Source of the DNA: Rhodovulum marinum
GTDB lineage: Bacteria; Pseudomonadota; Alphaproteobacteria; Rhodobacterales; Rhodobacteraceae
Direction of reading: 5' to 3'
DNA: 64,000 bases
Assembly (NCBI RefSeq): GCF_004343075.1
Contig: NZ_SLXP01000002.1
Span: 124,001-188,000 of the forward strand
Part shown: one piece after another, positions 24,551 to 35,128 of the stretch
Layout of the letters: every line of letters begins with the position of its first letter
Numbering within the stretch: the first letter of the stretch is position 1
Program-made: the position numbers and the translations under genes
The notes under the pieces: model-generated
Told to the model about the DNA's origin: nothing
Databases searched by the model: none
Seen by the model: only the letters and a program-made list of their open reading frames with translations

Positions 24551-26542
24551 ATGAACGCCCCGACCAAGATCGACACAAGCGCCGAAGCGCTGATGGCCAA
24601 CGCGATCCGCGTGCTGACCATGGACGCGGTGCAGGCCGCCAATTCCGGCCACCCGGGCATGCCGATGGGCATGGCCGACGTGGCCGCCGTTCTGTACAAC
24701 CGTTTCCTGAACGTCGACCCGTCCACTCCGAACTGGCAGGATCGCGACCGCTTCGTGCTGTCGGCGGGCCATGGCTCGATGCTGATCTATTCGATCAACC
24801 ACATGCTGGGCTATGCCGACATGGACATGGACCAGGTGCGCAACTTCCGGCAGATGGGCTATCGCACCGCCGGGCACCCGGAATACGGCCATGCCGACGG
24901 GATCGAGACCACCACCGGCCCGCTGGGCCAGGGGGTGACCACGGCGGTGGGCATGGCGCTGGCCGAACGGATGCACAATGCGCGGTTCGGCGACGACCTG
25001 GTGGATCACTATACCTACGTGATCGCCGGCGACGGCTGCCTGATGGAGGGCATCAGCCACGAGGCGATCGACATGGCGGGCCACTGGGGCCTGGGCCGGA
25101 TGATCCTGCTGTGGGACGACAACAAGATCACCATCGACGGGTCCACCGACCTGTCGACCTCGACCGACCAGAAGGCGCGGTTCGCCGCCGCCAAGTGGCA
25201 CGTGCAGGAGGTCGACGGCCATGACCGCGAGGCGGTGGCCAAGGCGATCGAGGCGGCGAAGGCCGACCCGCGCCCCTCGCTGATCGCGTGCAAGACGGTG
25301 ATCGGCCAGGGCGCGCCCAACAAGGCGGGCAGCCACAAGGTGCACGGCGCGCCGCTGGGCGCCGAGGAAATCGCCGCCACGCGCGAGGCGCTGGGCTGGA
25401 CCTGGGACGCCTTCACCCTGCCGCAGGAGGTCTATGACGCCTGGGGGGCGGTCGCGGCCCGCGGCAAGGCCGCGCGCGAAGCCTGGGAGGCGCGGCTGGC
25501 CGCGTCGGACAAGGCCGAGGCGTTCAAGGCCTCGATCTCGGCGCCCGATGCCGATGCGCTGGCCAAGGCCATCGACGCCTACAAGGCCAAGCTGTCGGCC
25601 GAGGCGCCCAAGGTGGCCACGCGCAAGGCATCGGAAATGGCGCTGGACGTGGTCAACGCCACGCTGCCCAACACCGCGGGCGGGTCGGCCGACCTGACGG
25701 GGTCGAACCTGACGCTGACCAAGGGCATGGGGCCCGTGTCGAAGGACAATTACGGCGGCAGCTACATCCATTACGGCATCCGCGAATTCGGCATGTCGGC
25801 GGTGATGAACGGGATCACGCTGCACAAGGGGTTCGTGGCCTATGGCGGCACCTTCCTGGTGTTCGCCGATTATGCCCGGCCCGCGATCCGGCTGTCGGCG
25901 CTGATGGGCCTGCCGGTGACCTATGTCATGACGCACGATTCCATCGGCCTGGGCGAGGACGGCCCGACCCACCAGCCGGTGGAACACCTGGCCAGCTTCC
26001 GCGCGATGCCGAACGTCAACGTGATGCGCCCCGCCGACGTGGTGGAAACCGCCGAATGCTGGGAAATCGCGGCCACCTCGGAAAGCACGCCCGCGCTGAT
26101 GGCGCTGTCGCGGCAGAACCTGCCCTGCCTGCGGACCGAGCACGTCTCGGAAAACCGTTCCGCGAAGGGCGCCTATGTCCTGCGCGAGGCCGAGGGCGCG
26201 CGCGACGTCACGCTGATCGCCACCGGGTCCGAGGTGGAAATCGCCATGAACGCGGCCGACCTGCTGGCCGCCGACGGCATCAAGGCGGCGGTCGTCTCGG
26301 CCCCCTGTTTCGAGCTTTTCGCCGCGCAGGATGACGCTTACAAGGCATCCGTGCTGGGCGCGGCGCCCCGCGTGGGTGTCGAGGCGGCCGTCGAACAGGG
26401 CTGGGGCCCGCTTCTGGGCCAGAACGCGGCCTTCGTCGGCATGTCCAGCTTCGGCGCCTCGGCGCCGGCAGGTGAACTGTACAAGCATTTCGGCATCACC
26501 GCCGAAGCGGTGGCCGCGGCCGCCAAGGGATTGATCAAGTAA
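24551..26542 (+). CDS. cbbT: transketolase
   Basis: Thiamine-diphosphate enzyme that moves two-carbon units in the regenerative part of the Calvin cycle. 663 residues, the normal size. Motifs seen: [12 protein letters not shown] near the N-terminus, the ThDP-binding [13 protein letters not shown], and the pyrimidine-domain segment [17 protein letters not shown]. The start at 24551 follows GGAGGGCAG and leaves a normal N-terminus. Third gene of the cbb operon; a copy dedicated to this pathway is usual besides a housekeeping tkt. Confidence 0.95.
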   Translation: MNAPTKIDTSAEALMANAIRVLTMDAVQAANSGHPGMPMGMADVAAVLYNRFLNVDPSTPNWQDRDRFVLSAGHGSMLIYSINHMLGYADMDMDQVRNFRQMGYRTAGHPEYGHADGIETTTGPLGQGVTTAVGMALAERMHNARFGDDLVDHYTYVIAGDGCLMEGISHEAIDMAGHWGLGRMILLWDDNKITIDGSTDLSTSTDQKARFAAAKWHVQEVDGHDREAVAKAIEAAKADPRPSLIACKTVIGQGAPNKAGSHKVHGAPLGAEEIAATREALGWTWDAFTLPQEVYDAWGAVAARGKAAREAWEARLAASDKAEAFKASISAPDADALAKAIDAYKAKLSAEAPKVATRKASEMALDVVNATLPNTAGGSADLTGSNLTLTKGMGPVSKDNYGGSYIHYGIREFGMSAVMNGITLHKGFVAYGGTFLVFADYARPAIRLSALMGLPVTYVMTHDSIGLGEDGPTHQPVEHLASFRAMPNVNVMRPADVVETAECWEIAATSESTPALMALSRQNLPCLRTEHVSENRSAKGAYVLREAEGARDVTLIATGSEVEIAMNAADLLAADGIKAAVVSAPCFELFAAQDDAYKASVLGAAPRVGVEAAVEQGWGPLLGQNAAFVGMSSFGASAPAGELYKHFGITAEAVAAAAKGLIK

Positions 26543-26554
26543 GAAGGGTCGGAA

Positions 26555-27556
26555 ATGACAGTCAAAGTTGCAATCAACGGCTTCGGCCGGATCGGGCGGA
26601 ACGTGCTGCGGGCCATCGTGGAATCGGGCCGCACCGATATCGAGGTGGTCGCGATCAACGACCTGGGCCCGGTGGAAACCAACGCCCACCTGGTGCGCTA
26701 TGACAGCGTGCATGGCCGGTTCCCGGGCACGGTGACGGTGGACGGCGACACCATCGACGTGGGCCGTGGCCCGATCAAGGTGACGGCGATCCGCGACCCC
26801 AAGGAGCTGCCCTGGGGCGACGTGGACATCGCGATGGAATGCACCGGCATCTTCGCCACCCGCGACAAGGCCGCGATGCACCTGGAAAACGGGTCCAAGC
26901 GCGTGCTGGTCTCGGCGCCCGCCGACGGCGCGGACAAGACCATCGTCTACGGCGTGAACCATGACACGCTGACCGCCGGCGACACGGTCGTGTCGAACGC
27001 GTCCTGCACCACCAACTGCCTGAGCCCGGTGGCCAAGGCGCTGAACGACGCGATCGGCATCAATCGCGGTTTCATGACCACGATCCACAGCTATACCGGC
27101 GACCAGCCGACGCTGGACACGATGCACAAGGACCTGTACCGCGCCCGCGCCGCGGCGATGAGCATGATCCCGACCTCGACGGGGGCTGCCAAGGCCGTGG
27201 GCCTGGTGCTGCCGGAACTGAAGGGCAAGCTGGACGGCGTCGCGATCCGGGTGCCCACGCCGAACGTGTCGGTCGTGGACCTGGTGTTCGAGGCCAGCCG
27301 CCCGACCACCGTGGAAGAGGTCAACGCCGCGATCCGTGCGGCCGCCGACGGCCCGATGAAGGGCATCCTGGGCTATACCGATCAGCCCAATGTCAGCGTC
27401 GATTTCAACCACGACCCGCATTCGTCGGTCTTCCACATGGACCAGACCAAGGTCATGGACGGCACCATGGTGCGCATCCTGACCTGGTATGACAACGAGT
27501 GGGGCTTCTCGAACCGCATGTCGGACACGGCTGTGGCGATGGGGGCGCTGATCTGA
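26555..27556 (+). CDS. gap: glyceraldehyde-3-phosphate dehydrogenase
   Basis: Reduces 1,3-bisphosphoglycerate to glyceraldehyde 3-phosphate (the Calvin direction). The 333-residue protein has the Rossmann start INGFGRIGR, the catalytic ASCTTNC with C151, and the C-terminal [12 protein letters not shown]. In cbb operons this gene is often called cbbG. It lies 12 bases after cbbT and its stop shares TGATG with the next gene, the divergent phosphoglycerate kinase. Cofactor preference (NADH or NADPH) cannot be settled by eye. Confidence 0.95.
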   Translation: MTVKVAINGFGRIGRNVLRAIVESGRTDIEVVAINDLGPVETNAHLVRYDSVHGRFPGTVTVDGDTIDVGRGPIKVTAIRDPKELPWGDVDIAMECTGIFATRDKAAMHLENGSKRVLVSAPADGADKTIVYGVNHDTLTAGDTVVSNASCTTNCLSPVAKALNDAIGINRGFMTTIHSYTGDQPTLDTMHKDLYRARAAAMSMIPTSTGAAKAVGLVLPELKGKLDGVAIRVPTPNVSVVDLVFEASRPTTVEEVNAAIRAAADGPMKGILGYTDQPNVSVDFNHDPHSSVFHMDQTKVMDGTMVRILTWYDNEWGFSNRMSDTAVAMGALI

Positions 27557-28764
27557 TGGCGTTGACGCCCCTGACATCGCTGGATGTTGCGGGCAAGCGC
27601 CTGGCGGTCAGGGCCGACCTGAACGTGCCGCTGAGTGCCGACGGGGTGGGCGATGCCACGCGCATCGCCCGTTTCGCCCGCGGCATGAAACCGCTCCTGG
27701 ACCAGGGCGCGCGGATCGTCGTCCTGACCCATCTGGGCCGGCCGAACGGCGAATTGACCCCGGCGTTGACGACCGAGCGGCTGAAACCCGCGCTGGAGCG
27801 GGAACTGGGCCGGCCGGTCCTGTTCAACGACACCTGTGTCGGCCCCCTTGTCGAGCGGCGCGGCGAAGCGTTGCAGCCGGGCGAGGTCCTGCTTTGCGAG
27901 AACCTGCGCTTCGAGCGGGGCGAGGAGACGAACGATCCCCGGCTGGGGGCACAGCTGGCCAGCCTGGGCGAAATCTATGTCAACGACGCGTTTTCCTGTT
28001 GCCACCGGGAACATGCCTCGACCACGGCGGCGGTCCTGGCGGCCGACCGGGTGGCGGCGGGGCCGCTGTTGCTGGAGGAGCTGGCCGCGCTGGAGGGCGC
28101 GCTGGACGAGCCGCAACCGCCCTCGGTCGCGCTGATCGGCGGGGGGTCGGTGGCGCCGCGGCTGAACGTGCTGAAGCGGCTGGTGCCCAAGATCAACACC
28201 ATCCTTCTGGGCGGCGGCATCGCCAACGCCTTTCTGTTCGCGCGCGGCTATTCCATCGGCCGGTCCTTCATCGAGCCCGAATATGCCGATGACATCCTGG
28301 AGATCGCCGCCCTGGCCCAGGTGGCGGGCTGCCGGATCGTGACGCCGGAGGATTTCGTCGTCGCGGGATTCCAGCGGACGGGGATCAATTGCTATCCGGT
28401 GCCGCTGGGCGGGATCCGCGCGAACCGGCGCATCCTGGATATCGGGCCGAACACCATCGCCCGCTATCAGGCCATCCTGAAAAGCGCGCGCACGATCCTG
28501 TGGAACGGCCCCGTGGGCACCTACGAGACCAGGCCGTTCGACGCGGGCACCAACGCGCTGGCGCAGTCGGTGGCGGAACTGACGCGGTCGGGGCTGGCGG
28601 TGTCGGTGGCCGGCGGCGGCGACACGCTGGTGGCGCTGAACCGGACCGGCGTCGCGCATGACTTTACCCATGTCTCCACCGCCGGTGGGGCCTTTCTCGA
28701 ATGGCTGGAGGGTCGGCGGATGCCCGGCCTCGACGCCCTGGAACACAAAGCACACGCAGCCTGA
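27556..28764 (+). CDS. phosphoglycerate kinase-like protein lacking two conserved active-site lysines
   Basis: Clearly a phosphoglycerate kinase fold (402 residues): [56 protein letters not shown] and [14 protein letters not shown]. The position after gap suggests the cbb-operon kinase (cbbK). Odd: the catalytic-loop motif, normally GG(S/A)KV(S/A)xK, reads GGGSVAPRL, so the two lysines that hold the transferred phosphate are replaced by S198 and R202. The usual DAFGTAHRA is DAFSCCHRE, and the STGGGA loop is STAGGA. Activity may be reduced, altered or lost, and another pgk would then be required. Start is ATG at 27556 on the TGATG shared with gap. Confidence 0.85.
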   Translation: MALTPLTSLDVAGKRLAVRADLNVPLSADGVGDATRIARFARGMKPLLDQGARIVVLTHLGRPNGELTPALTTERLKPALERELGRPVLFNDTCVGPLVERRGEALQPGEVLLCENLRFERGEETNDPRLGAQLASLGEIYVNDAFSCCHREHASTTAAVLAADRVAAGPLLLEELAALEGALDEPQPPSVALIGGGSVAPRLNVLKRLVPKINTILLGGGIANAFLFARGYSIGRSFIEPEYADDILEIAALAQVAGCRIVTPEDFVVAGFQRTGINCYPVPLGGIRANRRILDIGPNTIARYQAILKSARTILWNGPVGTYETRPFDAGTNALAQSVAELTRSGLAVSVAGGGDTLVALNRTGVAHDFTHVSTAGGAFLEWLEGRRMPGLDALEHKAHAA

Positions 28765-28775
28765 CGGAGGATTTG

Positions 28776-29837
28776 ATGGCGCTTATCACGATGCGGCAAT
28801 TGCTGGACCACGCGGCCGAACAGGGCTACGGCGTGCCGGCCTTCAACATCAACAACATGGAACAGGGCCTGGCGATCATGAAGGCGGCGCAGAAATGCGA
28901 CGCGCCGGTGATCATGCAGGCCAGCCGCGGCGCGCGGTCCTATGCCGGCGACATCATGCTGCGCCACATGATCCAGGCGCTGTCCGAGATGTTCCCGTCG
29001 ATCCCGATCTGCATGCACCAGGACCACGGCAACAACGAGGCGACCTGCCTGAGCGCCATCAAGCACGGCTTCACCAGCGTGATGATGGACGGCTCGCTGA
29101 AGGAAGACATGAAGACGCCCGCCGACTGGGATTACAACGTGCGCATCACCAAGGCCGTGGCCGACATGGCCCATTGGGTCGGGGCCTCGGTCGAGGGCGA
29201 GCTGGGCGTTCTGGGCAGCCTGGAAACCGGCGAAGCCGCGAAAGAGGACGGTTCGGGCGCGGAAGGAAAACTCAGCCACGACCAACTGCTGACCGACCCG
29301 GACGAGGCCAAGGAATTCGTCAAGCTGACCAAGGTCGACGCGCTGGCCATTGCCTGCGGCACCAGCCACGGCGCCTACAAGTTCAGCTCCAAGCCGACGG
29401 GCGACACGCTGGCGATCAAGCGGATCGAGGAAATCCACGCCAAGATCCCGAACGTGCACCTGGTGATGCACGGCTCCTCGTCCGTTCCGCAATACCTGCA
29501 GGACCTGATCAACGAGTCGGGCGGCGAGATGCCCCAGACCTACGGCGTGCCGGTCGAGGAGATCGAGCGCGGCATCAAGTCGGGCGTGCGCAAGGTCAAC
29601 ATCGACACCGACAACCGGATGGCCCTGACCGGCCAGTTCCGCAAGGTCGCCAAGGACAAGCCCAAGGAATTCGACCCGCGTAAATTCATGATCCCCGCGA
29701 TGGAAGAGATGACCAAGCTGTGCCTGGACCGGTTCGAACGGTTCGGCACCGCGGGCAACGCGTCGAAGATCAAGGTGATCGACATGGACGAGATGGCCAA
29801 GCGCTATGCCGACGGGACGCTTGACCCGGTGACCTGA
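28776..29837 (+). CDS. cbbA: class II fructose-bisphosphate aldolase
   Basis: Zinc-dependent aldolase that condenses triose phosphates to fructose 1,6-bisphosphate and, in the Calvin cycle, also forms sedoheptulose 1,7-bisphosphate. The 353-residue protein has the family signatures [21 protein letters not shown] with zinc ligands, [10 protein letters not shown], and HGSSSVP. GGAGG lies 8 bases before the ATG at 28776. The gene precedes a large hairpin and cbbM. Confidence 0.96.
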   Translation: MALITMRQLLDHAAEQGYGVPAFNINNMEQGLAIMKAAQKCDAPVIMQASRGARSYAGDIMLRHMIQALSEMFPSIPICMHQDHGNNEATCLSAIKHGFTSVMMDGSLKEDMKTPADWDYNVRITKAVADMAHWVGASVEGELGVLGSLETGEAAKEDGSGAEGKLSHDQLLTDPDEAKEFVKLTKVDALAIACGTSHGAYKFSSKPTGDTLAIKRIEEIHAKIPNVHLVMHGSSSVPQYLQDLINESGGEMPQTYGVPVEEIERGIKSGVRKVNIDTDNRMALTGQFRKVAKDKPKEFDPRKFMIPAMEEMTKLCLDRFERFGTAGNASKIKVIDMDEMAKRYADGTLDPVT

Positions 29838-29845
29838 CGACAAGG

Positions 29846-29879
29846 GGGTGGCCCGGCGCCGGAAACCGCCGGGCCACCC
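29846..29879 (+). other. large intercistronic hairpin between cbbA and cbbM
   Basis: A perfect 13-bp stem, GGGTGGCCCGGCG (29846-29858) with CGCCGGGCCACCC (29867-29879), encloses an 8-base loop. No T run follows, so full termination is unlikely. It lies 9 bases after the cbbA stop and 57 before the RubisCO start. It may stabilise one segment of the message or act as an RNase stop so that cbbM accumulates more than the upstream genes. Confidence 0.7.
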
Positions 29880-29936
29880 TGCCCCACACGGAAACGCGCG
29901 ATATTCGGAACCAGACCCCCTCGGGAGGAGAAACCA

Positions 29937-31328
29937 ATGGACCAGTCGAACCGCTATGCGCGTCTCGATCTTGACGAAAAAGACCTGATCGCCGGCGGGC
30001 GCCACGTGCTGTGCGCCTATATCATGAAACCCAAGCCCGGCTATGGCGACTACCTGTCGGTGGCGGCCCATTTCGCCGCCGAAAGCTCGACCGGCACGAA
30101 TGTCGAGGTCTGCACCACCGACGAGTTCACCAAGGGCGTCGACGCGCTGGTCTATGAAATCGACCCCGAGCGCGAGATCATGAAGATCGCCTATCCGATC
30201 GAGCTGTTCGACCGGAACATCATCGACGGGCGGGCGATGCTGTGTTCGTTCCTGACGCTGACCATCGGCAACAACCAGGGCATGGGCGATGTCGAATACG
30301 CCAAGATGCACGATTTCTACGTGCCGCCCGCCTATCTGCGGCTGTTCGACGGCCCGGCGATGAACATCGCCGACATGTGGCGCGTGCTGGGCCGTGACGT
30401 GACCGATGGCGGCATGGTCGTGGGCACGATCATCAAGCCGAAGCTGGGCCTGCGCCCGCAGCCCTTTGCCGATGCCTGCTATGAATTCTGGCTGGGCGGC
30501 GATTTCATCAAGAACGACGAACCGCAAGGCAACCAGGTCTTTGCGCCGCTGAAAGAGACGATCCGGCTGGTCGCCGACGCGATGAAGCGGGCGCAGGACG
30601 AGACCGGCGAGGCGAAACTGTTCTCGGCCAACATCACCGCGGACGACCCGTTCGAGATGATCGCGCGCGGCGAATACATCCTGGAGACCTTTGGCGAGAA
30701 CGCCGATCACGTGGCCTTCCTGGTGGATGGTTACGTGACCGGCCCGGCCGCGATCACCACCTGCCGCCGGCAGTTCCCGCGCCAGTTCCTGCATTACCAC
30801 CGCGCGGGCCACGGCGCCGTCACCTCGCCTCAGTCGATGCGCGGCTATACCGCCTTCGTGCTGTCGAAGATGTCGCGCCTGCAGGGCGCGTCGGGCATCC
30901 ACACCGGCACCATGGGCTTCGGCAAGATGGAGGGCGACGCGGCCGACAAGGACATGGCGTTCATGCTGGAGCGCGACAGCGCCCAGGGGCCGTTCTACCC
31001 GCAGGAATGGCTGGGCATGAAGCCGACCACCCCGATCATTTCGGGCGGCATGAACGCGCTGCGGCTGCCGGGCTTCTTCGACAACCTGGGCCATTCCAAC
31101 ATCATCCAGACCTCGGGCGGGGGCGCCTTCGGGCACCTGGATGGCGGCACGGCGGGGGCGAAATCCCTGCGCCAGGCGCATGACGCGTGGAAATCGGGCG
31201 TCGACCTGGTGGACTACGCGAAGGAACACCGGGAACTGGCGCGCGCCTTCGAAAGCTTCCAGAACGATGCCAACCGGCTGTACCCGGGCTGGCAGGAGAA
31301 GCTGGGCGTGGTCGCGGCCGCGGAATGA
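29937..31328 (+). CDS. cbbM: form II ribulose-bisphosphate carboxylase (RubisCO)
   Basis: The CO2-fixing enzyme, a form II type made of large subunits only. The 463-residue protein matches the R. rubrum enzyme in length, with every catalytic feature in place: K167 in KPKLG, the carbamylated K192 with D194 and E195 in [11 protein letters not shown], and loop 6 K330 in [10 protein letters not shown]. No small-subunit gene is present. GGGAGGAG precedes the ATG at 29937. Form II enzymes have poor CO2/O2 selectivity, so the organism probably uses this at low oxygen or high CO2, such as when CO2 comes from formate. Confidence 0.98.
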   Translation: MDQSNRYARLDLDEKDLIAGGRHVLCAYIMKPKPGYGDYLSVAAHFAAESSTGTNVEVCTTDEFTKGVDALVYEIDPEREIMKIAYPIELFDRNIIDGRAMLCSFLTLTIGNNQGMGDVEYAKMHDFYVPPAYLRLFDGPAMNIADMWRVLGRDVTDGGMVVGTIIKPKLGLRPQPFADACYEFWLGGDFIKNDEPQGNQVFAPLKETIRLVADAMKRAQDETGEAKLFSANITADDPFEMIARGEYILETFGENADHVAFLVDGYVTGPAAITTCRRQFPRQFLHYHRAGHGAVTSPQSMRGYTAFVLSKMSRLQGASGIHTGTMGFGKMEGDAADKDMAFMLERDSAQGPFYPQEWLGMKPTTPIISGGMNALRLPGFFDNLGHSNIIQTSGGGAFGHLDGGTAGAKSLRQAHDAWKSGVDLVDYAKEHRELARAFESFQNDANRLYPGWQEKLGVVAAAE

Positions 31329-31390
31329 TCCCCGGCGCGGCGCCTGCTATGGCGCCGCGCCCCCATCACCCCATCGGGAGGAAACCCAAG

Positions 31391-32086
31391 ATGTTCGACC
31401 GTTCCATCAAGATCGCGCCGTCGATCCTGTCGGCCGATTTCGCCAATTTCGGCCAGGAGATCCAGGCCATCGAGGCGCAGGGCGCCGACTGGGTGCATGT
31501 CGACGTGATGGACGGGCATTTCGTCCCGAACCTGACCTTCGGCCCGCCCGCGGTGAAGGCGTTCCGCCCGCATGTGAAGACCTTCATGGACGTGCACCTG
31601 ATGATCGCGCCGGTGGACCCCTATATCGAGGCCTATGCCGAGGCGGGCGCCGACATGATCGTCGCCCATTGGGAGGCGGGGCCGCACCCCCACCGGACCT
31701 TGCAGGCGATCAAGGCGACGGGCACGAAATGCGGCATCAGCCTGAACCCCGGCACGCCTGCGAACGTGATCTCCGAGCTTCTGGACCTGGTGGACATGGT
31801 CCTGGTGATGAGCGTGAACCCCGGCTTCGGCGGGCAGAAGTTCATCCCGTCGAGCGTGCACAAGGTCGCGCAGATCCGCGAGATGATCGGGGATCGCGAG
31901 ATCCACATCCAGGTGGATGGCGGGGTCGACCCGACGACGGTGGGCCCGCTGGTCGCGGCCGGGGCGGATTGCTTCGTCGCGGGCTCGGCGGTGTTCAAGG
32001 GCGGGTCGGTCGACACCCCCGAGGTCTATGGCCGGAACATCCGCGCGATCCGCGAGGCCGCGGAGGCCGCGCAACAGGCCGCCTGA
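31391..32086 (+). CDS. cbbE: ribulose-phosphate 3-epimerase
   Basis: Converts xylulose 5-phosphate to ribulose 5-phosphate, which phosphoribulokinase then uses. The 231-residue TIM-barrel protein has [38 protein letters not shown] and VDGGV, all standard for Rpe/CbbE. GGGAGGAAA lies upstream of the ATG at 31391. It is the last gene of the operon and is followed by a strong terminator. Confidence 0.96.
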   Translation: MFDRSIKIAPSILSADFANFGQEIQAIEAQGADWVHVDVMDGHFVPNLTFGPPAVKAFRPHVKTFMDVHLMIAPVDPYIEAYAEAGADMIVAHWEAGPHPHRTLQAIKATGTKCGISLNPGTPANVISELLDLVDMVLVMSVNPGFGGQKFIPSSVHKVAQIREMIGDREIHIQVDGGVDPTTVGPLVAAGADCFVAGSAVFKGGSVDTPEVYGRNIRAIREAAEAAQQAA

Positions 32087-32111
32087 GCGCGCGCCCTGCC
32101 CCGATTGAGCA

Positions 32112-32141
32112 CCGCCCGGGCCGCCAGCCCGGGCGGTTTTT
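32112..32141 (+). terminator. rho-independent terminator of the cbb operon
   Basis: A perfect 10-bp GC stem, CCGCCCGGGC (32112-32121) with GCCCGGGCGG (32127-32136), loop CGCCA, followed directly by TTTTT (32137-32141). It lies 25 bases after the cbbE stop and is the best terminator in the window. Confidence 0.95.
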
Positions 32142-32513
32142 CATGCGCCGGGGGGGGGCGGTTTTTCCCGGCCCGGCGCGGCCAGCGGCGGAATGACGCG
32201 CCGGGATTAAATACCGTCGCATACAGAACCGGGAATTCCGATTTGTGATAGTTGGAAATGGGATGCGAAGTCATACAAATTCAGAGGATTGAAATCAGGT
32301 CTTTTTTCTGGAAAAGCTGAAAACGAACCGTCCCTTGCGCGGCCAAGACCGGACAAAGCGTTTCCAAATCCTTTCCCGAGCCACGCGCATTCTGCATGGC
32401 GGGTTTTCCAAAACCCCAATGGTTTTTTCTGCACCGCAGAATTATTTTAATCCGATCATCGGTCGCGCCGATCCCCATCCTTTGCATGCGACCGCTACCG
32501 GATTGGAGCCGAG
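32142..32513. other. AT-richer intergenic region upstream of the small exported protein
   Basis: These 372 bases after the cbb terminator hold no gene I can support. From about 32205 to 32470 the sequence is visibly AT-richer than the rest. It contains the perfect palindrome GGGTTTTCCAAAACCC (32401-32416) followed by GGTTTTTT, and several A/T runs. It probably holds the promoter of the downstream group (32514 onwards); I could not assign -35/-10 boxes. Confidence 0.5.
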
Positions 32514-32864
32514 ATGAAACCGCTTATCCTGTCCACGATCGCCGCCTTCGCCCTTGCCGCCCCGGCACTGGCCGGCGACGTCACCCTGACCGTCCCGTTC
32601 GAGGGCTATCGGCTGAGCACCGGCAATGTCGACATGATCGCCTATCAGACCGACCTGGGCGATGGCGGCTACGAGGTGACGGCCTATGTCCGCGCCCGCG
32701 ACGCCTATTCCCAGCCCGAGCGCGTGATGATGCGCCTGGAAGATCGCGACAGTGTCACCTTTGCGATGCCGTCCGAACCGCGCATCCTGTACACCTTTGC
32801 GCGCAAGGCCGAACTGGTGACGGTGACCTCGCGGCAGGTGCCGCTGGAACTGGCCTCGAACTGA
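32514..32864 (+). CDS. small exported protein of unknown function
   Basis: A 116-residue protein with a clear signal peptide (residues 1-20, ending ALA before GDV). The mature part, about 96 residues, has alternating hydrophobic residues that suggest beta strands, and no cysteine. I do not recognise the family. It lies between the cbb operon and the MBL gene, 100 bases upstream of the latter, on the same strand. GGAGCCGAG before the ATG at 32514 is a weak ribosome-binding site. A short GC inverted repeat (32887-32902) follows the stop. Confidence 0.75.
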   Translation: MKPLILSTIAAFALAAPALAGDVTLTVPFEGYRLSTGNVDMIAYQTDLGDGGYEVTAYVRARDAYSQPERVMMRLEDRDSVTFAMPSEPRILYTFARKAELVTVTSRQVPLELASN

Positions 32865-32964
32865 GGCCGCGACCGCCCGGCGGAGGGGCCCGGAACCGGG
32901 CCTGACCTCTGGCGTTACAGATATGAATGTGACTATGCTTCGGGCACAAGGGAGGACCCGAAGC

Positions 32965-33909
32965 ATGATCCGCAACGCAGTTTTCTGTGCCTTGCTGGCC
33001 GCACCCGCGCTTGCCAGCGAGGACATCCCCGACCAATACCCGCAATCGGTGCTGTATTCGAAGCCCGTCGAGGTGATCCCGCATGTCTTTTCGGCGATCG
33101 GGGCGACGGCGCCGCCGACCTATGAAAACGCGGGCCACAACAACAACCTGTCCTTCATCGTGACCGGCGACGGGGTGATCGTCGTGAATGGCGGCGCCAA
33201 CGCGAAGCTGGCCGCGGCGCTGCATGATGAAATCAGGGCCGTGACCGACCAGCCGGTGAAACTGGTCATCAACGAGAACGGCCAGGGCCACGCCATGCTG
33301 GGCAACAGCTATTGGGCGGCGCAGGGGGTGGATATCCTCGCCCATGAAGAGGCCAAGAAGGTGTTCGAGGACAACGCCTTTCAGATCCTCGAAGGGATGA
33401 AGCGATACGCCCGCGAGAATGCCGAGGGCACCGAGGCGATCGGCCCCAACATCACCTTCACCGACCGTTACGACATCGAGATGGGCGGGATGAAGATCGA
33501 GGTGCTGTACCTGGGCCCGGCCCATTCCGAGGGCGATATCTCGGTCTGGCTGCCCGAGGAAAAGCTGGTGATCGCGGGCGACGTGGCGTTCCACGAACGC
33601 ATGCCGCCGATTTTCGCCGAAACCTGCACGTCCTGCTGGATCGAGACCTGGGAAACCGCGTTCGAACCGCTGGGCGCGCTGTATGTCATTCCGGGCCATG
33701 GGCACCCGACGAACATGGCCCAGGTGCGCCGTTACACGCATGATTACCTGACCTATCTACGCGGCAAGATCGGCGACCACCTGGATGCTGGCGGTTCGTT
33801 GGATGATGCCTATTATGTCGACCAAAGCCCCTATGCCCACCTGGACACGTTCGAGGAACTGGCGACCAAGAACGCGGGCGTCGTCTATACGGAAATGGAG
33901 TTCGAATAA
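32965..33909 (+). CDS. MBL-fold (metallo-beta-lactamase superfamily) protein with degenerate metal site, exported
   Basis: A 314-residue protein with a signal peptide (about 1-18) and the beta-lactamase fold of the SoxH/quinoprotein-relay type. The family metal motif HxHxDH, expected before GN, is replaced by N105-G-Q107-G-H109-A110 in ENGQGHAMLGN. Later ligands remain in outline: H in GPAHSEGD, D in IAGDVAFHE, H in GHGHP. So the two-metal site is partly lost and the protein may bind one metal, a different one, or none. It starts at 32965 after GGGAGGAC. Its stop shares TAATG with the thioredoxin-fold gene, pointing to a joint role in the periplasm or in redox handling. Confidence 0.82.
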   Translation: MIRNAVFCALLAAPALASEDIPDQYPQSVLYSKPVEVIPHVFSAIGATAPPTYENAGHNNNLSFIVTGDGVIVVNGGANAKLAAALHDEIRAVTDQPVKLVINENGQGHAMLGNSYWAAQGVDILAHEEAKKVFEDNAFQILEGMKRYARENAEGTEAIGPNITFTDRYDIEMGGMKIEVLYLGPAHSEGDISVWLPEEKLVIAGDVAFHERMPPIFAETCTSCWIETWETAFEPLGALYVIPGHGHPTNMAQVRRYTHDYLTYLRGKIGDHLDAGGSLDDAYYVDQSPYAHLDTFEELATKNAGVVYTEMEFE

Positions 33910-34466
33910 TGGCCGTTTCGACCCCCATCTGCGATTTCGGCTGGAAGGCCCCGGATTTCGCGTTGCCCGGCACGGACGGGAAAACCTGGACACGGGAGGA
34001 CGTGCGCGGGCTGAACGGCACGCTGATCATGTTCATCTGCAACCATTGCCCCTATGTGATCGCGGTGCGCGACCGGATCATCCGCGACGCGAAGGACCTG
34101 CAGGCCATGGGCATCGGGGTCGCGGCGATCAGTTCGAACGACGCGGACACCTATCCCGATGACAGCTTTGACAACATGAAACGCATCGCGCGGGAACTGG
34201 ACCTTCCCTTCCCGTATCTCTACGACGAGGACCAGTCGGTCGCGCGGGCCTATGACGCCGTCTGCACCCCGGATTTCTTCGGCTTCGATGCCGGGCTGGG
34301 GTTGCAGTATCGCGGCCGGCTGGATGCCTCGCGCAAGGAGGCGGGTCCGCCCGACCTGCGCCGCGACCTGTACGAGGCGATGAAACTGGTGGCCGAAACC
34401 GGCCATGGACCACGTGAGCAGATCCCGTCGATGGGCTGCTCGATCAAATGGAAGGACGCCGCGTGA
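33909..34466 (+). CDS. thioredoxin-fold (AhpC/TSA-like) protein
   Basis: A 185-residue protein with a peroxiredoxin/TlpA-type fold: APDFALPGTDGK near residue 14, then the redox-type motif CNHCPYV, where CxxC is C-N-H-C. No signal peptide is visible. Known families of this type reduce peroxides or disulfides; the exact substrate is not readable. It is translationally coupled to the MBL gene (TAATG) and overlaps cbbZ (GTGA). Confidence 0.85.
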   Translation: MAVSTPICDFGWKAPDFALPGTDGKTWTREDVRGLNGTLIMFICNHCPYVIAVRDRIIRDAKDLQAMGIGVAAISSNDADTYPDDSFDNMKRIARELDLPFPYLYDEDQSVARAYDAVCTPDFFGFDAGLGLQYRGRLDASRKEAGPPDLRRDLYEAMKLVAETGHGPREQIPSMGCSIKWKDAA

Positions 34467-35128
34467 AGAAGGCCATCATCTTCGACCTCGACGGGACGCT
34501 GATCGACAGCGCGCCCGATATCCATGCCGCCGTGAACAAGACGCTGGCCGAGACCGGCGATGGCGAACTGGATCTGGCCACCGTCCGCAGTTTCATCGGC
34601 AACGGAGTCAAGGTGCTGATCGAGCGCGTGATCGAGGCGCGCGGGCTGGATGCGTCGCGTCATGGCGCCATGCTTGAGACGTTCCTGAAGCATTACGAGG
34701 CCGACCCGGCAACGCTGACCACGCTGTATCCGGGCGTCCCGGATGCGCTGGAGCAGTTCCGCGACGAGGGCTGGGCGATGGGCGTGTGCACCAACAAGCC
34801 CGAGGGGCCGAGCCGCGACATCCTGAAGGCCTTTGGCATCGACGGGTTCTTCGGCGCGGTGGTCGGCGGCGACACGCTGGAGGTCAACAAGCCCGATCCG
34901 GCGATGGCGCTGGCGGCCAAGGACCGGCTGGGCGCGGATGTGGCCGTTTACGTGGGCGACAGCGAGATCGACGCGGAATGCGCCTGGAAGGCGGGGATGC
35001 GGTTTGCCCTGTTCACCGAGGGCTATCACAAGGCCGAGGACGTGGACGACATTCCGCAGGATGCGCGGTTTTCCGATTTCGACGTGCTGGTGGCGATCGT
35101 CGCGCGGCTGGCCGACGAGCTGCGATGA
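34463..35128 (+). CDS. cbbZ: phosphoglycolate phosphatase
   Basis: HAD-family phosphatase that removes 2-phosphoglycolate, the product of RubisCO oxygenation. The 221-residue protein has the HAD motifs I FDLDGTLIDS, II NKPEG-type TNKP, III KPDP and IV GDSEID. The start is taken as GTG at 34463, which overlaps the previous stop (GTGA) and has GGAAGGA 8 bases upstream; an ATG at 34448 would add 5 residues. Together with cbbY it forms a RubisCO-housekeeping pair next to the cbb operon. Confidence 0.9.
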   Translation: MKKAIIFDLDGTLIDSAPDIHAAVNKTLAETGDGELDLATVRSFIGNGVKVLIERVIEARGLDASRHGAMLETFLKHYEADPATLTTLYPGVPDALEQFRDEGWAMGVCTNKPEGPSRDILKAFGIDGFFGAVVGGDTLEVNKPDPAMALAAKDRLGADVAVYVGDSEIDAECAWKAGMRFALFTEGYHKAEDVDDIPQDARFSDFDVLVAIVARLADELR

